Below, one piece after another: positions 47,894-60,213 of a stretch of 64,000 nt of DNA. This DNA is from Lithospermum erythrorhizon (Eukaryota; Streptophyta; Magnoliopsida; Boraginales; Boraginaceae). Position 1 is the first letter of the stretch. Every line of letters starts with the position of its first letter. Both the position numbers and the translations under genes were made by a program. The notes beneath the pieces are model-generated. The model made no database searches and was not told the DNA's origin. It was given only the letters and a program-made list of their open reading frames with translations. The stretch lies in assembly GCA_019722365.1 (NCBI GenBank), contig JADFUC010000964.1:248001-312000 (forward strand), read 5' to 3'.

Positions 47894-50701
47894 ATGACAC
47901 AAACTCACAAATCCAAAATGCCCCTAAACATTCTTCCATGCTCAATACCATCTCTGCTAATCTCCCTTTGCCTTCTTTCAATCTCCATATTCATATTGTT
48001 TTTCCACTCTTCCAATTCAACCAACCCCACATCTTTGTATTCTCAATATACCCTTCCAAATAGTATCAAAGTTTACATAGCAGACATCCCTAGATCCCTT
48101 AATTATGGTATTCTTGAAAAGTATTGGTCTTTAGATAATGACAATAGGATTGGAAGTGAAGTAGATAATGTTATTAGGAGGCAGAAAAAGAATTATGGGG
48201 ATTTTCCATTATACCCTGAAAATCCAATAATTAAGCAGTATAGTGCTGAGTATTGGATCATGGCTGATTTAATGACCCCTGAGAGGTTAAAGATTGAGTC
48301 TTTTTCTAAAAGGGTGTTTAGTGTTGAGGAGGCTGATGTGATTTTTGTGCCTTTTTTTGCCACTGTTAGTGCTGAATTGCAGCTTATATTGAATAAAGGG
48401 GTGTTTAGGAAAAAGGTTAAAGAAAATGAGGATTATGCTAGGCAGAGAATGGTTGTTGATTTGGTTAAAAAGTCTGAGGCTTGGTTGCGGTCCGGTGGGA
48501 GGGATCATGTGTTTGTTCTTACTGGTATGATGGTGATGATTGATCAATTTTTATGTGTGTGTGTGTGTTTTGCTATGTTTTTATTGATGTGATGGATCTT
48601 GTATCCTTTTGAATGTTGTAGTTTATGGATTACAAGACACTTTCCCCATTGCCTTTGAATATAATCTAAATTTAAGAGGAGTTAGTGTAATGAGGCATTT
48701 TGATATATTCCATTATATCCACAAGCCAGATAATATGAAATCTTTGACAACGGTCGATCTTGTATCCCTTTAAATGTCATATTTTTATGTGATGATGAAA
48801 TTAGTATAAAAATAGTAACTCTGAAAGAAAGTTTTTTGGGAGAAATTATTAATAGGTATGTAGTGTTTTGGAGATTTGATAAATTTGCAAAGCTAAACGG
48901 GACTAGCAAAGTTGTTACAGTAAATGAACTCTGTTTCACCGCTGATAATATGGAAACCAGTAAAGATTAGATCTTAGCTCTTGTGAGAAACCAGAGAACT
49001 TAGAGAAAGAGGATGTCAAGTGCTAAGTGTAGACTAGTGTTCTGTATTTATAGAATTTTGTGAAGCATTGCTTTTTGGTTAACATGGTTATGTTATCTTT
49101 TGAACTTTTCAATTCATGAAGAGTCAATGTTATTGTATGTATATATCTGTTCAGATGAATATCTCAAGAAACTTTATAAATATGTCAATTCACTTGTTCT
49201 GAAGATTTTCTCTTGGACAATTCGTTTGTTATATGTTCTCCTGAATAAGCTAGCTAATAGATATGTATATCACATGCATTAAAAGTTTAAATTGTACTCT
49301 GTCTTTAGTTTTCTTAGTACGTAAAGCATTCTATGGCAGACCCTGTTGCAATGTATCATGTAAGAGACGAGATCGCCCCAGCAATTCTCCTGGTGGTCGA
49401 TTTTGGTGGATGGTATAGAATTGATTCAAAAGCATCCAACGAAAGCTCATCGGGTGCTATACATCACACTCAAGTTTCACTTCTGAAAGATGTCATTGTG
49501 CCTTATACCCACTTACTGCCTAGGTTGCTCATATCTGATCATCAGAACCGGAAGACCCTTCTTTACTTTAAAGGAGCTAAACACAGGCACCGGGTAATTC
49601 TACAATACTCTAACAAGTTCAGCTTTACATACATAAACTTTATTGCAGTCTCCAAAAGGAATTTGATTACTAATAATTCGCTTAGGGATGTCTGCTTAAA
49701 CGCCTTCTGGCCCAAAAACAGATGGGCTTGATTAGCATTTATGAGTTGAGGTTGCATGTATATATATATATATATTATTTGTATGATGGATTCCAGGATG
49801 GCTTGTTGTTCTTTACCTAGTACCTAGTGCTTCGGTGGACATCTATTCAGGAACTAGTACATCTGCAATACCTCTCGGTTGCATGTATCTCTCACGGTGA
49901 TAAATAGGTAGTGAATTTTGTGCAATCTTCATTTCTAGAGTCAAAGCATAATGTCATATGGTCATCGTGATTAGTTCTTCAGAAGCTAGCAAGATTCTGA
50001 CAGCCATCGGGAACTTTCTGGGATTATGGTTTTTTGCAGGCATAATCTTTCCTTCTCTGTTTATGGTTCTTTTTTAATTACTTTCCTCTGCTTCTTCCTT
50101 CTTCTAATTTATTGGTCGAGGCTGAGCTGACACTCTTTGATATTTACAGGGTGGGCTAGTACGTGAAAAATTATGGGATTTACTGATTGATGAACCTAGA
50201 GTTGTGATAGAAGAGGGATTCCCAAATGCCACAGGAATGGAGCAATCAATAAAGGGTATGAGGACATCTGAATTTTGCTTGCACCCAGCAGGTGACACAC
50301 CCACATCGTGCAGACTCTTTGATGCGATCCAAAGTCTCTGTATACCTGTCATTGTGAGCGACGATATCGAACTCCCATTTGAAGGATTGGTGGACTATTC
50401 TGAATTTTCTATATTTGTTGCTGTTAGCGATGCGCTGAAACCAAGTTGGCTTGTCAATCATCTTAGGAATATTTCTGATTATCAGAAGGATATGTATCGC
50501 AAAAATATGGCTCGTGTTCAAACAATTTTTGAGTACGATAATGGTCATGCAGGTGGTATTGGACCTGTACCTCCAGATGGTGCTGTAAATTATATCTGGA
50601 GAAAGGTCTACCAGAAGTTGCCAATGATTAAAGAAGCAATTACCCGAGAGAGAAGAAAGCCTTCTGGTGTGGTAGTCCCACTTCGATGTCATTGTACGTA
50701 A
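47894..50701 (+). CDS. GT47 exostosin-like glycosyltransferase
   Basis: Three coding exons: join(47894..48524, 49340..49593, 50150..50701), 478 aa. GT47 plant enzymes build wall polysaccharides and glycoproteins in the Golgi. A short cytosolic tail is followed by a hydrophobic anchor (about 15-37, SIPSLLISLCLLSISIFILF), so a type II Golgi protein is likely. The exostosin domain starts near IKVYIADIP and includes DVIFVPFFATVSAEL, GGRDHVFVLTGDPVAM, LLVVDFGGWYR, KDVIVPYTH, LYFKGAKHRHRGGLVREKL, and the conserved nucleotide-sugar region SEFCLHPAGDTPTSCRLFDA ... IPVIVSDDIELPF. It most resembles the Arabidopsis At5g16890 group and, less closely, ARAD1. Donor and substrate are not predictable. An internal ATG at codon 9 could also start it. 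All exon phases agree. Confidence 0.93.
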
Positions 50702-52189
50702 CACAAGAGTATCATACTTCTAACATCCATTCTTTTAGTCACTCTGAGTGTTACCGACTGTCATCAGTGAGATAGTTTCTTGTTCTGCCTCTATCAGCAT
50801 CATAAAGTTTTGGATTTGCTCCTTACATCTGATCGCCAGCATCACTAGTTATTACTATGATTACTTCCTTCTTCTATCCATGGTAATTCAGAACTGATTG
50901 GGGGAAAACATAAAAGAGAAACCAGTTCTGTTGATGTTGCTGAATGCGGGTATATCCATTTAACATCCCCTTCAACAAGTGAATATGGAATCTCCACTAG
51001 AGGGAGAGCAGCTTGGATGCGTAAAGTATAAAGCATCTGGATTTAGAAAGAAGAGAACCCTCATACCTCTCCTCCTGGAAGATATCATCACAAATAGCAG
51101 GTCTATCATGAAACCCCATAACCAGTGGAACTTTATTGATTACTTTTCATAGTAATGTCAGCCGATAACAGTGCAGAATACCATTAGACGATCCTGTACA
51201 AATGCATTTAATGATCCTGTACAAATGCATTTAATGGACAGTGATATGTTTAAAGGATCCATTTATCTGACCCTGTAGCAGATTGCACAAGGGGGTTTCA
51301 CTACCCTTCCATTATAAGTTCTTCGACCTTGGGAAGTCTACCTGTGGCGGGCTGAATTTGTCAGTGACTGAGAACATGCATGAGATAGAAGACAGTCTAG
51401 AAATTCTCATCAGCCAGTGTTGCAAACTGTTGCATTAGCCAATATTTGATATCAGCGGACCGAGGCTGTGAACGCACAGATGGGGGCCTAATGTAAGATA
51501 CATTCACACCGGCCATGGTAACTATATTGTGCTGACAATGGAAGGTGAAACTCTTCACGGGTTTGTCAATGAGTCTGTATTGTCGTGTGTGTTTTTGTCT
51601 GAGTATGTCTGGATTTAAGCCTTGAGTGCTTGTGACTTAAAAACTTGATGCTTCTTTTGTCTTACTATTGTGTTCATTGAGATGAAATATTCTTTTTCTT
51701 GTGGAATAATTGCGCTTTTATTTTCATACCATCCTGATAGAAAAACTATAATTCGCCGTAATTATTCTCAGTCTTAATGTGATGCCATGGCTCATGTTCT
51801 CAAGAATTATGATGATGATGAGAGAGGTGGTGGTGTTCTTGGAGTGTTAAGACAATACCAAACATCCTAAATTAGACTTCAACTGCTGCTGATGACATTC
51901 TCATGAAAGATATGTTAACATATTATATGATTGGTAACCTATTGACTCCATTAAACAAAGCTTACAATTCCTTACAAAAAAAAAATATTAGACCCATAGA
52001 ATATTATCCATTATTAAGATCCATGAATTGCCTCAGAGTTTACGTGCTCTGGTTAATCGAATAAAAAATTCCAGATATCCAGATGCATAAAGTCCAATGT
52101 CCCCTTTTGGTGACAAGAAAAAGATCATGGACCTCAACAATATCTACGTGTGAACTACGAAGTTCTATTAGCCAGACAAATTTCATGTC
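50702..52189. other. 3' side of GT47 gene and spacer
   Basis: Probably the GT47 3' UTR for some distance, then intergenic DNA. It contains a perfect 23-bp tandem duplication at 51190-51235. No other gene is recognised. Confidence 0.45.
51190..51235. repeat. Perfect 23-bp tandem duplication
   Basis: GATCCTGTACAAATGCATTT followed by AAT occurs twice head to tail without mismatch, so it is recent. Confidence 0.95.
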
Positions 52190-52332
52190 TAAGTTTGCCT
52201 TCAAGATAAAATTATCAAGTTTAAAGAGCTTGTATGTAGGCCTAAAATATTTGAGGTTGGAACGTCGTCCCTCGAGCTTTTTACTTGTGTTTCATCTGTG
52301 GAGCCGGTAGAGGTCTGAGCCGGGGCGTTACA
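52190..52332 (-). mobile_element. Gypsy-type LTR outer end next to the F-box gene
   Basis: The segment ends GAGCCGGGGCGTTACA; on the minus strand this reads TGTAACGCCCCGGCTC, the usual start of many plant Ty3/gypsy chromovirus LTRs. Further minus-strand text (CAGACCTCTACCGGCTCCAC, then a region reading CTCGAGGGACGACG) fits an LTR. The left boundary is a guess and no second LTR was found, so this is a fragment or solo LTR. It ends seven bases before the F-box ATG. Confidence 0.5.
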
Positions 52333-52339
52333 GGAGCTA

Positions 52340-53455
52340 ATGAGAATGAGTCAACCAAATTTTGTGTGTGATCTACCAGCAGATGTGATCACTGAAATAT
52401 TGTGTAGATTACCGATCAAGACAATCGTCCAATGCAAGTGTGTTTGCAAGAATTGGCAAAGTCTACTTTTAGATTCTGAGTTTGCAAAGTTGCACCTTTC
52501 AAGATCACCTTCTAGCATTATAATCAACCATCTGCATTCTTCAGTCCCTGATGATAATGACATCTTCAGTATCATTGATCTTGGGCATGGTTATCTTTGC
52601 TTTGATCCTGTCATGAAGTTCGATTATACCTCGATCAATACTGAAGTGTTCTTGCTTGGTTCCTCTAATGGCTTGCTTCTTTTGAATAGTATTTATGATG
52701 ACAGTCTATTGATATGTAATCCCATCATGAGAGAATACATTTCTCTTCCACGAGCTGAAGGCGTCCCAAGGCATTTTAATCGTGTTGCAGCATATGGATT
52801 TGGGTACTGTTCAAGCAATGGGATGTATAAGGTTGTGAAGATTGATCAAGAACAAAGTATAGACAGCGAAACATGGGCAGTCACGCGGTGTTCTGTTTAT
52901 TCCCCTGGAGAAAGGGGATGGAGAAGTGTTGAATGTTTAGGCTTATGGTTTGCCAGTGGTTCTGTTGGTGTTCAATTGGCTGACAAACTCCACTGGTTCA
53001 TCTTTGATCCGAAGAGGAGGGACCTGATTTGCTCGTTTGATCTCAATCGTGAGTCATTTCAGCCGCTTCCTCCCCCTCCCACGTTGAGCACCAACACGGT
53101 GGCTACTCTAGGCGTGATCAGAGAATGTTTGTGTCTAAGCAACACTACCCCAGATTACGTGCTCGAGCTCTGGGTGATGAAAGAATATGGAGCGAAAGAA
53201 TCGTGGACGAAGGAGCTTGTAATTAACAGGCCTGATTATTGGCTTCCATATGTGTTGATATATCCTATAACAGTACTTAGAGATGGGGAGATCCTGTTTT
53301 TATGCAGCAATCATACTTTATTTTCAGCCCATCATGAGAAGAAAATGATCAAAGTATTTGATGATGATATTTTCCAGAATGATTTTGAGGCAATGGTTCA
53401 TGTTCCCAGCTTTCTTTCACTCAATAATTTTGAAGTAGAGGTCAAGACGTTCTGA
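52340..53455 (+). CDS. F-box protein with F-box-associated (FBA) domain
   Basis: Intronless, 371 aa. F-box proteins are substrate receptors of SCF ubiquitin ligases. The F-box is at about 8-48 (LPADVITEILCRLPIKTIVQ, then CKCVCKNWQSLL), which binds SKP1. The rest is an FBA-type beta-rich domain (about 90-330) with LGSSNGLLLL, ICNPIMREYISLP, AYGFGYCSSNGMYKVVKI and a SVYSPGERGWRSVE block, like the CPR1/CPR30 group. Targets cannot be inferred. Starts at codon 1 or at Met3 (MRMSQ) are both possible. The start lies immediately after a gypsy-type LTR end, and the CAG at 52331-52333 could also be a splice acceptor for an upstream leader exon. A minisatellite follows the stop codon. Confidence 0.9.
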   Translation: MRMSQPNFVCDLPADVITEILCRLPIKTIVQCKCVCKNWQSLLLDSEFAKLHLSRSPSSIIINHLHSSVPDDNDIFSIIDLGHGYLCFDPVMKFDYTSINTEVFLLGSSNGLLLLNSIYDDSLLICNPIMREYISLPRAEGVPRHFNRVAAYGFGYCSSNGMYKVVKIDQEQSIDSETWAVTRCSVYSPGERGWRSVECLGLWFASGSVGVQLADKLHWFIFDPKRRDLICSFDLNRESFQPLPPPPTLSTNTVATLGVIRECLCLSNTTPDYVLELWVMKEYGAKESWTKELVINRPDYWLPYVLIYPITVLRDGEILFLCSNHTLFSAHHEKKMIKVFDDDIFQNDFEAMVHVPSFLSLNNFEVEVKTF

Positions 53456-53482
53456 CAGAATGCTTATTAACAGCCTTAATTA

Positions 53483-53775
53483 AAATTGAGAAATACCAAA
53501 ATTATATAAAATTGATATTCTTATGTTTATTGAGAAATACCAAAATCATAATGAAAATAAGATTCTTGTCAGACAGAAATACCAAAATCATATGAACATG
53601 GTATTCTTGTGGTATTGAGAAATATCAAAATCATATAAAAATCATATTCTTGTGGTATTGAAAAATATCAAAATCATATGAAAATGTTATTCTTATGGTA
53701 TTGAGAAATATAAAAATCATATAAAAATGATATTCTTGTCCTATTAAGAAATACTAAAATCATATGAAAATTGAA
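53483..53775. repeat. About 51-bp minisatellite, 6 to 7 copies
   Basis: Units of the form TATTGAGAAATACCAAAATC-ATATGAAAATGGTATTCTTG-TGG repeat from about 30 bases after the F-box stop codon. Copies differ by point changes (ATATAAAAATC, TTATTCTTATGG, and so on). The array probably lies in the 3' UTR or just beyond it. Confidence 0.9.
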
Positions 53776-53964
53776 AAAATGAACTCGCTTGAAGAACGCT
53801 GCCATTCAACCAACAAATACTAACACTGATCTTCACGCTTGAGTAAAACACAACAAGTAAATAAACGACCAAAGTAAATGACCTCGAGATTGCAACCATA
53901 CGTGCAGGACAGCTTGATTAACAAAGATGGTTTCTTCGCTCTCTACTGAGGTTAATTCCCACAA

Positions 53965-56235
53965 CCACTTCGACATTTAAGCGATTCCACGATAGTTTGT
54001 GTGCTTGTTATATACTCTCAAGTGCCCCCGCCGTTCTGTAATATCCACAAATATCCCTTTATCTCCTTTAACATCAAATTTTTGCCGTTGTTCCCTGTCA
54101 ACAAGAATATAACAAACACTACCAAAGATATAAAAATATTGAACATTAGGTTTCCTCCCCCTCCATATTTCATATGTTGTATTGTTTGTTCCAGATCTAA
54201 GAGTCGACATGAATGAGCAAGATAAAATACACTTCTATCCAAAATTTGGCCAGAAGCTTCTTCGCATTTGAGCATAACTCCGTCACTTCTGTATAGTCCT
54301 ATTCTTCCTTTCAATAATGCCATTTTGCTGAGGAGCGATACCGAAAAGTCATGTCCGATCCTCTCGAAATAGGTCAATGAACCCTGAATTTCAAATTCTT
54401 TCCCCATGATTGCTCCTAATCGGCGATGGTCATTCTTTCCTCTCGCAATTGTGTGGCAAACTGCTGGAAACACTTCAAAGACATCTGATTTTTTTTTTCT
54501 CGAGATCTAACCCATGTCTATCCGGGAGAAATCCATCCACACACATGATATACTTCTTTCCTCCTATGCTCTCCACTTGCATCGGCCCCATCAAGTCCAT
54601 GTGCAATAGTTCCAGTATTCTGGTTGTGACCACCTATTGTAACAGTTGGTGGGACACCTTGGTCTGCTTCCCAACTTGACATTTTCCACACTTTTCCTTT
54701 AATATTCAAATTTTTGGCTAGCACTCCTTTTGGGCAAGGCCTTCTAACTTCTGTGTCAGAGATCTACATTTTCATATGTTTTGCATGACATGGCCCTATG
54801 TGGTGTCCAAAAGTAACAATTGTCAGGAGACCTAGTACCTTTCATTATCGATTCTGACAGTCGCTAACCAATACGTATTATCCCTCGGTAAAGACAACTC
54901 CATCCTTCATCACACAGCTTGGTCGACGCCGATGAGATCGACCGTCCAAATCCATCGACTAATAACACATTCCTTAGCTTAGGCAATCCATCCACACTAA
55001 GACATCATTTTTCAGTGATTCTTCCTTTGCCCAATCTCTCCAAAAAATGACACAAAGATCCTTAGAAGCTTATTTTATTCAAGTAAGATTTGTTTCCTGT
55101 TATATGTCTGGAGCATCCACTATCAAAATACCATCCTTCCGATGCAGTTGCTTTCAAAGAGGTAAATACTACATTGCTCAGTACTGGTTCCTTCTTAACC
55201 CATTGCATCTTGGATAAGTAATACTTGCTTCGACCTCTACCATATTTTGTAACAGTATGGAGCTATATGGCCCATTTTTCCACAATGATAACATCTCCAG
55301 TCATACTTCTTTCTTTCCTCTTTCTCTGGCTAAATAGTGATCACAGTTCTCTTCACAAAATTAGGAGATTGCAAATCCTGTTGATGACTTGAGGCAACCC
55401 AGGTTGTAGTAGTCAATCTCCTTTCGTCTCCTTCTTTCAATACATCAAATCTGTGAGTCGATACCTTCTTTTTCCCTTTCTCCAGAATCTCGTCAAGAAT
55501 TTCAGTGCTGGAATTCATCATCTTGATACCTCTTGTCATAGTTTGATTCATTCCCTCTATAATTCCAATCTCAAATCTTTTGATCTTCAATCATCTTGGC
55601 AAGTCCCATATTCACCACATTAATCAAGCTTTTCAAATTTGCCAAAAGAATACATTTGAGTTAATTTGATCCACTTTTGAAAAAGAATTTTGTAATTGCC
55701 TATCAATTCTTTCCTCAGTCAGATCCCCTTCACATCACCGATGTTGTCGCCGAATGTGACCACCGTGATTTTCACCGTCTTCATCATGAATTTGTGCAGT
55801 AAAGGCAACAAATGTGTTTTGTTCATTTCTTCCTTCCTCATCATTAGAGTCTTCATCAGAATGAGTGGTGTAATAACTCTTGGTCTGTTTCTTGATATAA
55901 TTTGGACATTGAACTTGAATATGTCCTAAACCCTCACATTCTCTATATTGTATCCCCTTTCCTTGATTCTACTGCTGCTGTGGGCCAGTCACATTGCCTC
56001 CTCCTACAGATTTGTTATTCTTCTTCCAGTTGTCAAACCGTCTATCATTGCCACTTGAATTATCTCCTGCTGTATACGGTTTCTTATTGAATCTTTTCAT
56101 AATTTTGTTGAAGTTTTTAGCCAGCAGACTCATGGTTTCCTTAAGATCTTTTCCTATCTCCTCCTCGCAATTAACATCGAGGGTAATTCTCTTTCTCGAC
56201 CGGCTCAAATGGATTCAATCTTCATTTCCATAAGC
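53965..56235 (-). mobile_element. Decayed copia retrotransposon fragment (gag to integrase)
   Basis: On the minus strand, broken reading frames follow Ty1/copia order. At about 56235-55970 there is a gag C-terminal part (EEEIGKDLKETMSLLAKNFN), then two zinc-knuckle-like stretches near 55950-55900 (CEGLGHIQVQCPNY) and 55310-55260 (CYHCGKMGHIA). A pre-integrase/integrase region follows near 54720-54350, then the integrase end near 54210-53980 (TYEIWRGRKPNVQYFYIFGS). Frames are interrupted by stops and shifts throughout. Reverse transcriptase and RNase H, expected to the left of 53965, are missing, as are LTRs. It is an inactive remnant. Confidence 0.85.
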
Positions 56236-57047
56236 TGCGAGATTTCCATTAAGATTGTTAAGCCTCATGCTGCTAAGAGATTCAGCCTTCAATAGCAAGA
56301 ATTGCCTCGAACCACGCGAATGGTCCTGCACCTTCGTACTGCTTCCTGGCCAGATACGGGTTCTCCGGGCGCAAAACTAAAAGTGGTCGGGTTACGGGTT
56401 TCATTTCTACCCGCATCGGTCCTGGGTCGGTTACGTATGTGGAAAACCCTATCTATATATATTTTGATAATTTATTATAATTTATTGTTTTTTTAATAAA
56501 TACAACTTTGTTTATTTGTATAGTTTTCCAAAACAAATTTATAATATTACTTTCATGTAATTTTTCATAATTAATTATAAATAATTTATGGTTAAAATTT
56601 CAACTCGAAAAAATAAAATGACATTTAAAACAAATCGTGACAATGGCCGACAAAACCCATTACCAATGTGATCCTTTCGAAAGCTAGTGGACGAAAGGAT
56701 AACGTTTGTACGTAATCTGTCTGGATTGTAAAAACTTGTAAAACTAAAAAGAAGTCGCGATCGGTATAGTTAAAACCCTAGCCCAACACTATACACACAC
56801 TGCACAAGAACTTTTTAAAATGAAACGACGTTTCAAGCGCTTAACGAACTTCCTAACTACTACACTTTACAACAGGAGCAAGAATACTATTTCACACCCA
56901 AACCCAACACTATTCGCAAGGTGTGTATAACATCTCAGCTTGATTACTCGAGGGCAAGCATCAGCTGGTGGGCCGCTCCTATAAAAAAACGAAGCTCGGT
57001 CAATATGCAGTATATCTGCCTCCGGCCTCCCTAGTCCCAATTTAAAG
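56236..57047. other. Spacer between copia fragment and GRWD1-like pseudogene
   Basis: At 56290-56450 there is a GC-richer stretch with GGGTTACGGGTTTCATTTC and CGCATCGGTCCTGGGTCGG, words typical of plant non-autonomous DNA elements. The rest is unremarkable. The usual first exon of GRWD1 (basic Lys-rich start, then the acidic segment) was not found here. Confidence 0.4.
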
Positions 57048-59200
57048 ATGGAGGAATCGGAAGTTGGGTATGATTCACTACATAGATTTAGTCTTGGTTC
57101 TCCGTGTTTGAGGTAAATATCGATCAACATCGACTTCATATATTTTTATTTGGGTAATTTACACTATTTATTTGAAACTTTGATGACAAGTTTGTGTTAT
57201 TTTGTCAGCTTTGATATACTGCGTGATGATTTGGGATTGGTACGCTCAGCATTTCCACATACAGTGTTCTGTGTTGCTGGAACTCAGGCAACGTAGTTGA
57301 TTTCTGGTATTTTCATATTAATCGTTTATCCGCTCTCCATTGCTTATATTTTAACTAATACATCATCACAGGCAACGGAAGCATCATCCAACTTTATTGG
57401 AATCTTTAAGCTATCTAACATATTAGGTAAGACAAGTGATTTTATTCCAGCCAATGCTGAAGCCTCTGATACCGATAGTGACAGTAGCGAAGTGCCGAGT
57501 TTGCAACTATGTCTTCCTATCCCAATTCCCCACCCTTATCCGCTTTTCCTTCAATCTCTGAAGCATAATGTGTATTCATAAACCAACTTGTTTCATTTAT
57601 TTTGTGTTCAGCTATGTAAGGTGTTTCACGAAGGAGTTGTGAATCGGATTCGTGCCATGTCTCAATATCCTCATATATGTGCGTCCTGGGCAGATTGACA
57701 TCGCCTTCAGGTCAGTCCATCAGCCTCATATCTGCCTTGGGTAGACTCCTGCTCAATGCTATCTCCATGCTGTTTGCAGGTGTGGGATCTAAGTTCTCAT
57801 TTAAATGCTTTGGCTGAATCAACTGATACAGTTTGCAATGATGCCATAGCAGCGTCTAATCAAGATCCTCTTGTCAAGTTTAAACATCAAGATGAAGGAT
57901 ATGCTTTAGATTGGAGTTCAATTGAACCTGGAAGGCTAGTCTCGGGTAGATTTTCTTCAACATATTGAATATCAGTACTTTTCAGTGTCAATATTCTAAA
58001 TATCATGATGTTGATCAATTTTATGTTACAGGGGACTCTAAGAATTTTATTCATCTGTGGGAGCCAACTGGTGCAACTTGGAACATCGACTCTAATCCTT
58101 TTGTTGGGCATACGGCAAGCGTAGAAGACTTGCAGGTAAGCACCATTTAACCTTAAGTACTGGACTACTGGTCAAATGCTCTCTAGTTCTATGCTTGACG
58201 AGTGGCTCGGATGACAATGTTTTAGATTCGCTCCCATTAATTATTCTGTTCTGACATATTTGAGTTCCCAATATATTTGTAACAGTGGTGTCCTACAATA
58301 CCAAGCGTATTTGCTTCATGCTCTGTGGATGGAAGTGTCGCCATATGGGATATTCGTACAGGAAGGTCGCCTGAAGCAACCATAAAGGCACATGAAGCAG
58401 ATGTCAATGTGATCTCATGGAGCAGGTATTGAATGTACTTTTAACTGACCATATCGTATTTATGGAAATACACTATTACCTCTTCTAATGTTCTCACTAG
58501 GCTTGCTCAAGGTTTTCTGGCTTCTGGAAGTGATGATGGTTCATTCTCTATTTGGGATCTTAGATTGCTCAAGGTATGGATTTGATGAATATTGCCACTA
58601 ATACTCATTTTCTTAGACATCCCACTGCTACATTTTTTTTGGTTTAATATTTCTATACAGGATGGGAACTCTATGTTGGAACATTTTGAGTACCACGAAT
58701 ATCCAATCACATCCATCGAATGGAGTCCTCATGAAGTCTCTGCCTTGGCAGTGTCGTCGTCTGATAATGAATTGACGTTAGTAATCCTTGCCTTATCCAT
58801 CGATTGAGATGATAATATGTTAAGTTTGTATAATTGATTTCTGCATTTCAGGATTTGGGACTTGTTCTGTGGAAGAGATGAAGAAGAGGAGGCAGAATTT
58901 GGAGCTAAAACAAAAGAACAAGTGGATGCACCACCGGATTTTCCACCACAGCTTGTCTTCATTCATCAGGTATGTTTCATTCACCAATAGGCCTCGTTCT
59001 TTTGGTGATAAACAAATTCATACTACTGTTTCCAACCATATCAAGTGAGTATCTTCATATGTTTCCAGGGTCAAGACGACATGAAAGAACTTCACTGGCA
59101 TCCCCAAATTCCAGGGATGGTCATTTCTACAGCACATGATGGCTTTAACGTTATTATTCCTACAACTATGGCAAATTCGCCCATCGCTGCTGATGCTTGA
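57048..59200 (+). pseudogene. GRWD1: GRWD1-like WD40 gene, 5' damaged, introns retained
   Basis: Exon-like blocks: 57048-57112, 57209-57287, 57372-57510, 57612-57710, 57780-57945, 58032-58135, 58286-58425, 58501-58573, 58661-58776, 58852-58969, 59069-59200. GRWD1 is a nucleolar WD40 protein for ribosome biogenesis and histone binding. Blocks 5-11 are fully in frame with good splice sites and carry WD repeats (DSKNFIHLWEP, SVDGSVAIWDIR, GSDDGSFSIWDLR, SSSDNELTIWDL) to a normal end (QIPGMVISTAHDGFN). The 5' side is broken: about 60 N-terminal residues are missing before YDSLHRF, block 4 has an in-frame TGA at 57696 where SGHVQ is expected, the block 3/4 junction has no frame-keeping GT-AG pair, and the block 2 junction keeps frame only with a GC donor. 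It is a segmental, not processed, copy; a truncated transcript remains possible. Confidence 0.8.
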
Positions 59201-60213
59201 AGATTGTAGGAAAGCTGGAGTGTTCTGAGGCTAGTGACGATCTTGAATTGGGATGTTTCTTTTCTTATAAATAAGCCATTGTGAGAGCCTAGATGATTTT
59301 AATTAATTTGTCTTTTGATAGTCTGTACATAAAAAAAACAAGGCTTCTTTTCATTTTGCCCCTTTAGGTAAACCATATATTGCATTTGAGTGCATGACTA
59401 GCCTCACGTCAAGTGGTTGCATCAAGTAGTCCTAGACTCCTAGCATGGATTGTATCAACTATAGCATCCAATTAATCCCTTCAATAATTAATCTTCTGAT
59501 TCACATGTTGATGTATGGTAAGCTGAGGTGTCTTCACAACGTACTCATGTGTGATTGTATGGCATACATTGACCGATATTGAATATGGCTACGCAGCAAC
59601 GCGTACAACCTTCTGTAGAGACTAGTCTTACATATAGGAGTTTCAACAACATGTATCCTAATTGGGACTTAAGTACATGCTTATTGCCAGTTTCGATTGC
59701 ATTGATTCGAGCACTGAAATCTAAATTATTTAGATTCTCATCAAATTTAAGATAGTTCATTAGTTTGGTGAGTTTGTGGTCATGATTTAAATGTTTTTGG
59801 TATTCTAGTGATGATTTGGTGGTGGTGGGTGTGTTTCATATTATTTCATCATAACAGTAGATGGTTTCCCCCGTAAATTCTCAAGTGTTGTTTTGAAGAA
59901 AAGCCGGTATGGTAAAAATGATGGTTATGATAAAATTGGCTTAGGGATATATAGGCAATTTAGGGTTTAATTCCCCCCTTCTAATGCGATTGGTCCATTA
60001 TCAGTGAATTTATCAAATTATCACATTCGATTATTATGAAGCAAATTATATTCAGATAGATCTGATAGTATTTCTCAGATACACGTGACATTACTATGTA
60101 TGGTATTTACTTAGAGCAGTTGCAATAGTGATGTTTTATCGGAAAATTCTCTCCATCTTTTCCTTTCTTTTCGTACTCTTGTGACAATAGACACCCAGTT
60201 TTCAAGATGGTTG

